The notes beneath the pieces are model-generated. The model saw only the letters and a program-made list of their open reading frames with translations, ran no database searches and had not been told where the DNA came from. Positions 13,852 through 27,400 of a stretch of DNA of 64,000 nt are shown piece after piece. This stretch comes from Cinclus cinclus (taxonomy: Eukaryota > Chordata > Aves > Passeriformes > Cinclidae). Numbering within the stretch: position 1 is the stretch's first letter; every line of letters starts with the position of its first letter. Where the stretch lies: contig NC_085067.1 of the NCBI RefSeq assembly GCF_963662255.1, positions 3,562,428 through 3,626,427 on the forward strand. The letters run 5' to 3'. Position numbers and translations under genes: made by a program.

Positions 13852-14029
13852 GCGGTTTCCTAGAAACATGATTGCTTGCTGGTCTTGATCTCACAGCTTT
13901 GTGGAGACTCCTTCCCTGATAATGTCAAGTTCAGGCTACCCTCCGAACCAAGGAGCTTTCAGCACGGAGCAGAGCCGGTACCCGCCCCACTCTGTGCAGT
14001 ACACCTTCCCCAGCACCCGCCACCAGCAG
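13852..14029 (+). CDS. NCOR1: NCOR1 exon 2 (start-codon exon)
   Basis: The acceptor is TTTCCCTTTAG at 13851 and the donor CAG|GTAAGG. The start ATG is at 13922 with A at -3; an in-frame TGA at 13886-13888 blocks any extension. Residues 1-36 begin [14 protein letters not shown], the conserved NCOR1 N terminus. A six-codon upstream ORF (ATG 13868, same TGA) lies in the 5' UTR part. Coding part is 13922-14029, phase 0. Confidence 0.95.
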
Positions 14030-15371
14030 GTAAGGGGACACCCGGGAGCCTGGGCTGTAGCCAGGCTGCAGTTCAAGTGCTTGCCGTGCCAAAAAAAAAA
14101 AAAAAAGAAAGGGATTATTTCTGGTTTTTAAACTAAGATAACACGAGTCGTTCGCGTTTGAAAACACATCTGTGTGCCCTGCTGGGGAGAGCTGCTGTCA
14201 GTCTGCTTAGTTAAGTACTTGTGAGTGGCTTCTTCTGTTTTACTTTGCCCTCCTTGCCCTTTATTAATATAAACATCCTGGTTTTATCATTGGTGTCTCA
14301 TGGTTTGAGTAAATTCAGTAGGGGTTGTGTTCCTAAACTTCTGTTGCAGTATTGGGCTAGAATCTCTGTAAGTTAAATGTGGTACTTGACACAATTCTGT
14401 GCAAGGTGCAGAATGTGTAAAAACTCATGTTACGCTGATTTTTTTTTTTTTCTGAAGCAGCTGTACCAGTGCTGTCAGCTGAATTCTGCTGGCCAGAATG
14501 GGAGTAAAGGATTTCTAAGGATATATTACTTGCTCATTTCTGCCAAGCTTTTATTCTGCCATCCTGTGCTCTGTGCTCTGGAGGACCAGCTGTTGGCTTT
14601 ACAACAGTTCAGGTTTCCCTCATTTTAATGACATTCTCCTCCTGCTGCAGATACTGTGGATGTTTTCTTCTACTTCCATGTTAGCAAAAGGAAATTCAAG
14701 AACTGAAGCTTTTTGGCTTGCTCTGTGTTTATTTTTAGATAATTTATGAAAACTGAATCTCATGGGTGATGATCTATTACATGTCTTGTAGAGCTTCTCT
14801 TTGGTTAGTGCCAGCTGCATATAATTTTTAAAAGCAAGTGGTTGATCACACAAAAATGCAAATAAATAGTCTTGTACCTCACTTTGATTGTAAATTGTAT
14901 CATTGGGAAGATGCATCTTGTGTGACTCAGTCCTGATTAATAGTGTCTCATATAAAAATGTCTTGAGGTAGTAACAAAAAAAATTGCCTCAAGGTTGCTC
15001 TCATTTTACCACTTTGCAGTTGGATGTGCAAGACTGATTTTAAAGGATGTTTTTTAAAGGCTATTCCTCTGCTTGCTGCTGACTCATCTGTGTTTTGTTA
15101 GAAGTTGTTAATAAATTAGGTGGAATTCCTAGTATAAATATTTAGTCTCTTTAAAGTTTATTTAAGTCTCGGAACTGCCATTCGCCAACATTTTTTGAGC
15201 TGGAATAAGACTTTATCGATCTGGTGTTACTCTGTATTTAATATCTTTGGAACTGCTCATGGTCACTGAATGCTTTTGTTCCTATTAACACGAGAAGTGC
15301 TCCCCTCAGGAATTTGCTGTTCCCGACTATCGCTCGTCTCACCTGGAAGTCACTCAGGCCACGCAGCTCCT

Positions 15372-15403
<32 letters not shown>

Positions 15404-18400
15404 TCCGGCGCAGGCCCTCCCTGCTCTCCGAGTTCCACCCAGGCTCTGACAGGTGAGGCTGAAGTGGAAGGTGTGAACACCAATCTTGTGCATGCAGCTG
15501 CTCTGGGGTTACCTGAGGACGTGCAGAGTGGACAGCAGCAGTGAATCAGATGTTGGAGTTTACTTTTGGTTTGCCAATAACTTCCTGCCCAGTGGAACGG
15601 GTCGCTGCATGGGGGATGTTGAGGGATGATCAATGTGCATCATCATTGCTGTGCTGCTGATAGGTTCAAGAAAGTTTTCAGGCAATGTCAAGCATTAATT
15701 TGAAGAACACTGAATGTTCTCTGAACATCAAATTCAGAGATTAAAATCCCACTACAGATCAGAATTACATTTACTGGATTGTAGTAAGTTAGCAGGAACG
15801 TGCTTCTGTTTAGGGGAGAGATTGAAATACGATTTATGCACTCAACTCTTTAGTGTGTTAGGCTGCTGATGTACAGTTGTAAGTAAGTGTTAGTGCCTGT
15901 AACAGCCTCTTCTTTTCCTGCACTCACTGCTTGTAAAAACCTTCTTTTGCCTTGGACTCTTAGTGAATATATCTGTTAGGAGCAACTTTATATGCAGGAT
16001 TACTGCTGGAGGTTTATTTTGGCTATAAGTGACTAGTCTGGTTCTGAACAAATACCCATGATGAATGTTATGTAAATACTGGTCTGGCTTAAAATCTCAT
16101 TAGGATATTCCCAGAAATAACTTGATGATAGTGAAAACTGGGGCTTCCATATTGCCTTAATCTTGTGTCAGCAAAATGTCAGTAAGGCTCTGTTTTAATG
16201 CTGAGAATCACAGCAGCTTTTAGAGTTCTCAAAATTGGGTTTATTGCAGTAGTAAATCACCCCCCCCCCCCCCCCCCCCCCCAGACTGTAAATTTGTAAA
16301 AGCTTATTTGGTAGTTCTGGCAAACTGCAGGAAACTTCTGCTGTCGTCTCTTCAGTGGCACTTCATAGGAAGATGTTGAAGTATATGAGGGTCTTTTATT
16401 GACATCCTGTGCACTGCACTGGGAGCAGCAAGTGATAACTGTTGAGCATTTTTCTGAGAAGGAGGAGTCTTTAAATGACTCATAGATTGAATCAATGACT
16501 GCTTCTGTCACAGAGTAGCATTTTAGTAGAGATCAAGTTCCAAACAGACTAATGGCTCATCTCAGGCATTCTGTGTGTATTTAAAAATTATTTGGCTGCA
16601 AAAATTTAATAATGGAGCTGTTGTGGCCATCTTCAGTGGAATGAAGTAGTGTGTTTTTCTCATGGATTTTTGGTGTGTTAATAATTTGAATCAGAGCTTT
16701 CATTTGAACAATATTCTTGAGCAGTGCTGAGTTTCTTTAAGGTTATATAATGATAGGAGTGCCTTTAATTTGAGATTCAAGTTCACTTTCTCTTTTCCAA
16801 TGGATTTTAACTGTTGTATTTTTGAAGCTCTTACTTAAAACATTTATCTGCTTTACTGTTCAGCAGGTTGCATCTCACAGAATCGCATCTCCTTTAAAAC
16901 TGAGAAGCATTGAGGATTTTTCTTGTACCAAAAATTTCTATTTTAACAGTTTATCTCTTCTGTGTAGGCCTCAGGAAAGGAGAACTGGATATGAACAGCA
17001 GTTTCATCCAGGTCCATCTCAGACAGATCATGATTCACTGGAATCTAAGCGACCACGTCTTGAACAAGTGTCTGATTCCCATTTCCAGCGTGTCAGTGCA
17101 GCCACTGTCTTGCCTTTAGTGCATCCTCTGCAGGAAGGGTTGAGATCTGCAGATATTAAGAAGGTAAAGCCATTTTGCTGTTACAGTGCTGAAGGTCTAA
17201 CTTTCTGTGTTGCAGTGAGCTAATCGGATTTTTCTTGTTAGGTAATTTTTTTGTTTGTTTGGGTTCTTCCTTTAATCCCAAAATTTACTTTTACACATTA
17301 TCAGAAGCTGTGATCATGAGTCAGTGTTACTCTCTTACACAGTCTGACTCAAACACAGTAAATAGACTGGAATTCTGAGTTGCCACTACTCTCATAAGTC
17401 ACTCAAGCCTCAGTTGTAAAATTATTGTAGCATAGTGCATGAAATATTTCTGTTTTTCAACTGAAAGCTGCTGGCAAATGCATGCAAGTCCATTTTTTCC
17501 TGTAATTAACATTGGGACTGAATAGTCAAAGTACTTCCTTCCACCCCCTTTTCCCTTTTAAGCATTTGAAATGAATCTGCTTATTTACATAACACTAATT
17601 ATACTCGTCACTGTCTCATTTTGGCTAAATCTAGGACAATCTAGTTTAGGGTGGGTATTTTCTATTTTAGGCATTGGATATTAGAGCTAAATTCAAGAGA
17701 GCTTCACATTTATAACCACAACTAACTCCAGATGTGTTTTATCAGGCTGGTCATGATTATCTTCAAGAATATTCTCCTCAGTATAGGTGCAGAGCATTGA
17801 GGAGTGGCTCTCATGTAACCCTTTCTTTAAAAATAAAAGTTCTTGTTTACATTTATGAAGATGTATTTTCAAAGGAAGGTGTTTGGGTCTTATTTTGCTT
17901 TCAAGGTAAATATTACAGTATGGTGTTTTTAATTAGACTTTGAAATTTCACTATCATGCAAGATTTAGAACATTATGAAAACTTTAATTGACTTCTCAGC
18001 AGAGATACAGATAACTGGAAATCATTGTTAGTTCCTGGGTGATCATTCCCCAGTTAAGATTGATTTCCTCTCTATCTCCTCCCCATCTCCTGTCCCCTTG
18101 GAAGGACCCAGCTTTTGGAGGAAAGCATGAGGGACCATCTTCTCCAATTTCTGGTCAGCCTTGTGGGGAGGACCAAAATGCTTCACCTTCCAAGCTGTCA
18201 AAGGAAGAATTGATACAGAGCATGGACCGGGTAGATCGTGAAATTGCAAAAGTGGAACAGCAAATCCTGAAACTGAAGAAAAAGCAAGTAAGCACAGCAG
18301 GCACTGCTCTTGTTTTCTGCCAGTGAAAGAGGTGTGGAAAAACCTCATTTGGTGATGGTGAATTTTTTGGTTACTTGAAATGAAACAGATGAAGAATTCG

Positions 18401-21400
18401 AAAGGAAAGGTTATGTGTATGATTTTATTTTAAATAAGTTGGACATCACACAGTTTTAAACATTTTTGAAAGCAGGAGAAAGCCACATGGGAACAGCAGC
18501 AGTAGATGGGTTTATATTTGAAACTGCTGTGAAACAAGGGCACTTTGACTGTAATTTCAGCTTCAGAGCTGCCTGCTGGCTGAAGGGAGGATCATCTTTC
18601 TTCTTTCATAGTCTGTGCAAGGGGAGAATCCCTTGCATGCATCTCCAAAACCAGAGCTTGTACAAAAGTCCCTGGATCATCTGCTTTCCCAAGGGCAAGA
18701 GATCTTAACATCTGGAGCTAAGGTCAGCCTTGGGGGAAAATGCGGTAGGAGGGGTGTGAATAAACACAGAGAGCAGAGAAATAAAGGAGGAAATATAACT
18801 TTTTTTTTTTTTTCTTTTTTTATGGCCCTGGCTATGCTTTGCATCAGAGAACTTCACTTCAGCCACTGGAAGCAAAGGAAGTGTTTGCTGGCAGAAGTTG
18901 TTGCTTTCTCTGTAGCTGTTGTGGCCAAGTAAACCCACCCTTCAATCGAGGCATCTGTTAGTCATTGACAAAAACAAAGTCCTTGTTTCCTTTTCCTTTT
19001 TTGACTTTCAGAGATCCAGATTGAAAAAGTGCCAGCTTCACTTCTTTTTAGTTGGAACTCTGGAGGAAATGAGAGTTACACTGTAGGATTTGTTAACTTG
19101 TAGATCCAGGATAACAAACAGACAGCTCTCAGGAGCTGTGTGTTTTTATGATCTGGAAGCATTTAATTACATCTGAATTTTAATGACCTGTATAAAGTGA
19201 CCTCCAGCAGAAAAACAAAAAAGGGTGTCACTGGGTACCTGCTTGTGTGTTAATGATGCTTATCTCTCTGTGCACTTTTCCACAGAATCAGCAAGTGCTG
19301 TGCAACTCATCTATGAAGGATCATTTGTGCACATTTGTCTGTGATTTGACTTTAAAAAAACTACAAAGTTGATGTAGAAATAATGGAGTCCATTTCTTAG
19401 GGCATTCTGCTAAAATTTTAGGGAACTCTTGCACAGCAATGTAGCACATTCTGGCTGGGACTGTAAGGCAGGAGGGATCCCTGGTGTCAGAAGTTCTTTG
19501 CTGTATATTTGTGGCAGGCATGGGTGAAGGATATTTTAAAAATGGAGATGTCACTGGACCAGATTTATGTGATGTGAAAGTAAATCACAGCGGTGGAGTA
19601 GCTAGGAAGGGATTACAGGGTGGGTTTTTTTTGCTTTTGGTGGTTTTTTTTTGTTTGTTTTTTGTTTTTTTGCTTGTTTGGTATTGTAACAGTCTTAGAA
19701 CTTTAATGCATGTTGAGTGGTTTATTTTTGCTGTGAAGTACCTTTAGAATTATGTTCTCTGTGGAGTGTTGGGAGGACTTTTGTACCTTTTGAAACCATA
19801 AGAAAGCAGTAATGATGACACTTGAACATCTCCAGTGCAGAAAGGCAGCTCTGTGGTTTATTTCCACTGGGAGAAGGCAGCTCTGATGTAACTGTTCTCC
19901 AAAGTTGATACTTGTGTTTAAAGTTAAGTAGTGATAAATTACAAAGTGACAGTGGCTTTAGCTATCAAGATGCCACCTGTTTCAAGGCAGGTGAGTCTTG
20001 TAAACAGGTAATTTGAGTTACCAATAGTATGAAAAATAGTCTTGTTATTGTCCCTTGTTTAATGTGGGCATTAAAACCATTTCATTCCTTGTCAGTGCAA
20101 AGCGAAATAAGAGGCAGTACTGACTGATCAGCTATGTATTTTATCTCTGATGACTAATTACTCGTGGGGGGAACATGGATGGCTGATTTTCTTTCTTTGG
20201 TCTCTTAGCAACAACTTGAAGAAGAAGCTGCTAAGCCTCCCGAGCCGGAGAGGCCGGTGTCCCCTCCTCCCGTGGAGCAGAAGCACCGCAGCATCGTGCA
20301 GATCATTTACGATGAGAATCGGGTGAGTGTCCTCTGAGCCTCGCCCAGGGGGCTCTCACTGCCTCTCTGCTGACACCCATTAGGTCTTCATTTCCTTCCA
20401 TGAGGCAGATTTTTCTGTTTTACTGATTTGTCCACCCCTCTTTTGCTATTCATTTGCTTCCTTAAATGAAAGGCTTTTTTATGACATTTTTATTCTTGAT
20501 TGTGGGAATCTTCCTTCTATCCTGTAAGCACTCTGAGCTGTGGGCCTCATCCTTAGACTCTTGTGCTGAAATGTATGAATTATAGATATATAAAAACACA
20601 CACATATATATCCTTTTAAGTGTGTGATATGAAAAATGCCTCAGAAATTCGTCTTGAATTCCCTATACCTCACATGAGCTGACAAACTTGGCCAAAGATT
20701 CTACTTTTAAATGAGCTGAAGAGAAAAAACTGCATATGTTGTAGGATCTTGTGCCTTCTTTATAAACTGACTTCTGGCACTTAAGACTTGGATAAATGAC
20801 CAGATATAAAGTAGTATTATATTGGTGAATTATGAGCTTGTGTTATTTAAGTGGTGAGGGAAGTTCAGGAGCTCAGTAATATTGCCAACAGTAACAGCAA
20901 AAATGCTTCCTGCCCTTTATTCCCATGGTAGTTTGAGACAGGGGAGTCAGATATCTGGGTGTTTTGAAAGTGTTGTGAATTTCTGTGAGAGTGGCATATG
21001 TTTGTTTAATTTCCCAATTTTATTCTGTAGTTTAGAGGAACAGCTAACTTCTATTACAACAGATTTATTTCTTTTTTAATTTGAGGAGGTAAAAACCCCC
21101 TGAAACACAATACTAGATTTTGTACAGTGCAACTGTATCCCCAGCATTCCATGCAAGAAGGGGTTAGAATTATTTTGTAGTCTTCACTTAGTGTGAATGA
21201 AGGACCTTTTGACATACCTTGTGTGTTTATGGACACATGGATTCACACTCCCAGATTTGGCAATTGGAGAATTTAGTCTCTTAATTCCATTTTTCAAAGC
21301 TAATTATACTTTATTTTACTGGACACCTTTCTTCCTCTTTATAATTATTTGCTGCATTATGAAATGCGTGGTTTTTTGAACTGCAGAGGTCAGTTTCTGT

Positions 21401-24400
21401 TTTTATGCTCTATAAGCTTCTAGACTTGGAGATCAGAGTCACTAGCACACAATTCAAGTCCAGGTTTCTTTATTTGCTGAGGTAACATTGCAGAAGTAGG
21501 TTAAGAAGGATCTCGTGTGGTCAGGCAGGGGTTTAGCAGAGAACAGAGTTCAGATCCACATTTGATATGAACTTCAGAGGATTTACTCAGACTGTACCAA
21601 AAAAATCTTATTTGCAGAAAAAAGCAGAAGAAGCTCACAAGATTTTTGAAGGTCTTGGTCCAAAAGTTGAATTGGTAAGTTGTGGAATTCTGGATTTTTT
21701 CTTTTGTACTATTTTCTGTGTTGCCAGTTGCTCTAATTCTGTTGTGCTGAACAGCTGTTGTTCTGTGGTTATGTATAGAAGAAATGTGTGTCTAAATGCA
21801 CTGGTGAGTTGGGGCTTGAGTGTGATTTTTAAAACAGATTTTAATATGTTTGAGAGAAGAGTTTGAAGCATGAAGAAATGAAGGACTGTTATATACATAA
21901 GTAGTTATAATCTAATTTTAAGTAATGAAATGTGTGCTTTGTGCTGAATATCTTGTAGTCCCTTCAGCCCTGCTGCATCTCAGATTGAGTGCACTATTCT
22001 CAGAATACTAAAATATTGTTAAATGTGTTGCATACACATTTACAGTTCCAAGCATTGCAAAGTGCTAAGTGTTCCTTTCTCATCCCAAATTGCAGCCACT
22101 TTACAACCAACCCTCAGACACCAAGGTCTACCATGAAAACATCAAAACGTGAGTGCTTTAATACCCTCTCATTGTCCCATTCAGGGCATCTGGACTTAAA
22201 CATTCCCTCACATTTTTCATTGCTGTCATCTTCAAATAGCATGTGTGAGTTTTAACCATAATTAAAAGCTTCCAGTCCATGTAACTTTCTGATTTCTTTG
22301 TTGTAAAACAGTTCTGCAAGTTGTGCATTATATGGGCTGAAGGCAGAGGGAAGCCCTGGCTTTCTATCTTCATTTAAAGACAAAAATAAATAATAAAACT
22401 TAAGTTGGCTGTCCTTTAAAAAATTTCTCCTAAAAAAGTAATTCTTGTGCCACTCCATCCAACAGATTTGTTTAGCAGTTCCAAAGTATTTATTTATTGA
22501 ATAATATATTGGAAAACTTAACATTAGGGCTGAATTGCAAAGACTTTTTCCCCATAAAAGCATGATAGCTTAAATCAGTTTTTTTTAATTTTAGCATATT
22601 ATCTGTCTTGTGATAAAGCAGAGCACCTGCCTTGAAATTGGAACCTTTTGTGTCTCAATTGCTTATTCCAGCCATCTTCAAGAATCTCCTCTTTTTAAAA
22701 ATACAGTATTAGGTTATTTAGGTATCTTGACTTCATTGGGAATTTTCCCTATTTTTTACCCTGAAACTATTATCCATAATAAAGATCTGGCATCTAGAAT
22801 CGAGATGGATTTTACGGAGTACTTTTGAAGTGCTTGATTTTTATGTAGTTCACTTTTTTCCCCTAATTCTGTTTTCCAGAAACCAGGTGATGAGGAAAAA
22901 GCTGATCCTATTCTTTAAAAGAAGGAACCATGCAAGAAAACAACGGGTAAGAGCACCATGATTTTCTAAAAGGAGCATGTGGTTGGTTTTCCGTCTGGAC
23001 CCTTGTCTTGCATTCCCAAATATGTTGATTGGAAAAATAAGATCTTATGTAAAACAAGTGTGGGATATTTCTGGAAGGCAGTCATGGCAATTACCAAACA
23101 CCACTAGGATGTGTAAAGCAAAGAAAGAGTGTATAATATTCAAAAATCTACATTTTTATATCCACTTCCTCACCTTTTCTTTGCTGGAAATTTGGTTTAA
23201 GTCATCTTCTACGTGGAAGGGACTGGAGCAGGAAAAATCTGTGCATTCCAGCAGCCTGCCTATGTGACAAGTACTGATCGCTTGGTGTATTTTGCTTAGT
23301 TCAAGGTTTGCTTTTGGAATTTAACAGGAACAGAAAATCTGTCAACGTTATGATCAGCTGATGGAGGCATGGGAGAAGAAAGTAGACAGGATAGAAAATA
23401 ACCCACGAAGGAAAGCCAAGGAGAGCAAAACACGGGAGTACTACGAGAAACAATTCCCAGAAATCCGGAAACAGAGAGAGCAGCAAGAAAGATTCCAAAG
23501 GTATTACTGGAGATTTGAAATATTCCTGCAAAACATCTCTTCAGTCTTCAGTTTTAAAATTATTTATTATAAAGTCAATTAATTTTAATTAAGTTTTATG
23601 TTTATCACTTCATTGCTTTAAAAAGAATATTAGCCTGTCAAAGAGTATAAAGTGAAGTGTTCTTCCTTTTGTTCACTGTGTTTCCATGGCACTGAGCTCA
23701 AGTTTCACTTCCCATCCTAAGGATCTCCATGACTTTATCTGTCCACTGTCACACATGTCCCCTTTGCTGTCCCTCCCCTCCAGCTGTGCCAGCAGTGCCA
23801 GCCTCATCCCCTGGTGTCCTCTCAGGCTGCTGTGGTGATGTCCACAGGGCTCCTTTCCCATGTCCCTTTTCAGATCTGCCATCAAACCCCCTATTTTCCA
23901 AAAGGAACACAGGAAAAGGGCCAATTAGTAAAGGCTGATTAGGTTGTGGTGTCAGTGAGACAAGAGTTAAGCTGCTCAAAAAGGGGTTTGTGGAGTTCTG
24001 AAGACAGTTGGAGCATCAGCTTCTCCTGAGCTTTTCATTTTGGGCACACACCCTAATTTACACTGGTATTTTTCTGTCACTGTCTGTGTTACTCCTGTAT
24101 TTCATGATCCTGTATTCATTAGCCCCCACACTCAAAAACCATTTATCTTCTTAATTAACAATTTGACTGATCTTTTGTTGTACTTGCTGGGTAATTTTAT
24201 TACAGACGTTTTTGCATTTTAAAATATTCAAGGTGCGACAATTAAGGCCCTATTATTTAATTTTAATCTATCAGACATTTGCTAGATGGAAACTACAAGG
24301 AATCTTAAAAGGAATGAAGTGCAGTTCACTTGAGAGTTCACCTTGCAGTATTGTAGTTAGAGAAATAGGATTTAAATCAGCATTAGGTCAAGTTTGATTC

Positions 24401-27400
24401 AGTTGTGTTGAAATCTGTTTATCTGATGTTCAAAATCATTTCAATACACATAATTTCAATACAGCCCCATAAAGATTTCATCTCCTCTCTTGTAACCATC
24501 TGTCTACATCACTTTTTTGTCATAGAACATGGGGAAAGCAGAGAGTTTGCAATACACTGTGAAGGCTGCAAGATTTTGGGGAATCAAGAAAATAAGAAAG
24601 TAAACTGTTAGAATGGGAACAGCACTCATACATAAGAAGTTGCACTTTAAGAATATATCATGTCTTTGTAATTGCAAACAACTTGAGAAGGGGTCATCTC
24701 TTTATATTATATTTACATTCTGTAAAATAATAGCCTTTCTCTCTACAGCTGTGCTCTAATACTATTGCCATGTAAATACTAAGGGTTTTTTCCTCAGATT
24801 TTGTGCAAATGGATAAATTCAGTACCATCTTTGAGGTATTTTGTCTCTCCATTTAGTAGTGATTTTTACCTCTGAAATGCTTTTTGACCCACATGCTGTA
24901 GTATATTATTATGATGATTACCTAAGGGTAAAGATCACAAGCTGAAAAATTCTTCCAAATTACAGCTCTCCCCATCAATTGAAACGTGGAAAATCTTCTT
25001 TTGTTGTAACAAATCTCTGTGCTGTATTAGTAACTTGGCCAAATTGATAAAAGGCAAATTTAGTGTGGTTTTGTTAAAAAAAAAAAGGCTCTTTCAAAGT
25101 GTATCAGTTGTACTAATTAAGTGGATAATTTCTGTGCCACTGATGAACATTTCTCATGCTTAGAACAAGCAAATTCATTTATCTGAAGCACCTACTTTGG
25201 AGTAGAATTGGTGAGGTAATATGGTGATTTTTATGTCCTTTCTGCTGAGCTTTGCAAACTGACTGTAAAACCAAACAGGACATAACAGACTTCGTGCTCT
25301 GACCCTCCTTAAGAAAGACCAGTCCTAACTGATTTGAGAGACTGCAAACAGCATTATAAGGAATTTTGGAGGTTGTTGTGGTGTACAAAACCTGCAGATA
25401 GAGCTAATTTCCACTTCATCCTTTTTCCTTCTGTTTCCCCCTCATTTCAGAGTTGGCCAAAGAGGGGCTGGCCTTTCAGCAACCATTGCTAGAAGTGAAC
25501 ACGAGATTTCAGAAATCATCGATGGACTCTCTGAGCAGGAGGTGAGGCTGGTGGCTGTGCTTTGCTGTAGAAACACAGCCAATAAATATCCTTAATTTGC
25601 AGTGAAAGGTGTCTTGTAGGGGGTTTGTGTCATTGATGAGAGAAAGCTCTTCCCTCTTTAAGAGAATCTGGGTGAAGTGTGGCTTGAAGCAGATCTTACA
25701 AACACTTTTTTTTTTGGAGGGTATTGCTTTCTAATTGCATCTGCCCTAGATTTTTCTCATGTGGCTGTTCACTGCAGGCTTGCTGCAACCTAGTTTTTTA
25801 CAGCTGTAACAAACATGTGAAAACTCTTCCTTTTCTCAAAGCCTCCATCATTTGGGTGTTTCATCAGTTACGACACCGCTTCCTTTAGCTGCCCATAAGT
25901 GTTCATTGCGATAGTGCCAACTTCTGCAAGAGCTGTGTACAAAAAGAAGTTCCAAGCTGACTGTGAATGTGGAGCTTTAAGAGCTGTGTAATTCCAGAAC
26001 TGTAAACATCAGTGGCAGCATTTTGTGTGTTCTTTACTTTGTCTTTTGTTCTGCAGAATAACGAGAAGCAAATGCGGCAGCTCTCTGTCATCCCTCCCAT
26101 GATGTTCGATGCAGAGCAGAGAAGGGTGAAATTCATCAACATGAATGGGCTGATGGAAGATCCCATGAAAGTTTATAAAGACAGGCAGTTCATGAATGTC
26201 TGGACAGACCATGAGAAGGAGATTTTTAAGGAAAAGTAATGGTCTTTCCTATCTTTTCTTTTTATTGCATTGAAATGACAGTTAAATGCCCAACCCCATT
26301 AAGCTAAATCAGGAATGCTGAAGCTTTTGTGCAATAATATTTGATAATGTTCTTAGCTGGCTGTAATAAATATTGCAAAAGTTTTAGACTTATTTTTCAT
26401 CTGAGTGTGCTCACATGCATTTAGTCCTTAAATTCAAAATTTTCTCAGAAGTGCTTTAGTTCTGTGCTAAGATTAAAATGAGAAGTGTATATATGGAATT
26501 TCATTTTATCATTTTTAGTGCTCAGTTCTAAATTTGCACAGTCTGAAAACTGGGCTTTTTAGGCTGATTTCACTTGTGTAAATTAAGGGCTTGCTGAAAG
26601 AACAGATTGTTTGCAAGATTGTTTTGTTTGATCATGGATTATGTTGTTAAACTGAAGTAATTTCTGATTTGTAAAAGGTTTGTCCAACATCCCAAGAACT
26701 TTGGTCTAATTGCTTCCTACTTGGAACGAAAGGTAAGACATTTTTTAATATAAATAGAGCTTAGGGTGGGATCCCTAACTTTCCAATAGAATAATAAATA
26801 GAAGCTTTTTTATTTTTGTCTGGGGGCTGAATAGTTTTAGAAGTTCAGAGAAATTAAAAACTCAAATCATATCTTTTCATTAGGAGTAAACCCTACTTTT
26901 TCCTGCATTTTCCCTTTAGAATGTTCCCGACTGTGTATTATATTATTATTTGACCAAGAAAAATGAAAACTATAAAGCCCTTGTGCGAAGGAATTATGGC
27001 AAACGCAGAGGAAGAAACCAGGTACATTGAATTTATTCATAACTTGGGTATTGTTGTTTTATTGCTTCATATTTACAACAGTTTCATTATCTGAGAAGGC
27101 AACATATTATAAGCATGGAGGGGAAATAATTATTTTTCCTTTATTGTATTGTTGCCCTTCTGAAATTCAAGTGATCTCAACCTTAAGGGTGTTGTTGATT
27201 AGTTTGGTTTTAATTCTCTGAAATATATTCTTCCTTTGCACATTTCTTACTTGTTTTAATATGGCAATTCATTTTATTTGAGGGTGCTGCCACAGACATT
27301 GAGGTTGAGTCCATCATTAAATCCCATGTTGGAGCCAAGAGAAATTAGGTTTAGCATGTGACTTGCAGTGGAAAATATATAATCACTTCATAATGTCAGT

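Noticed and set aside
19600..19690. T-rich tract as an inverted retrogene poly(A) tail
   Set aside because: No retrogene body or target-site duplication is visible beside it.
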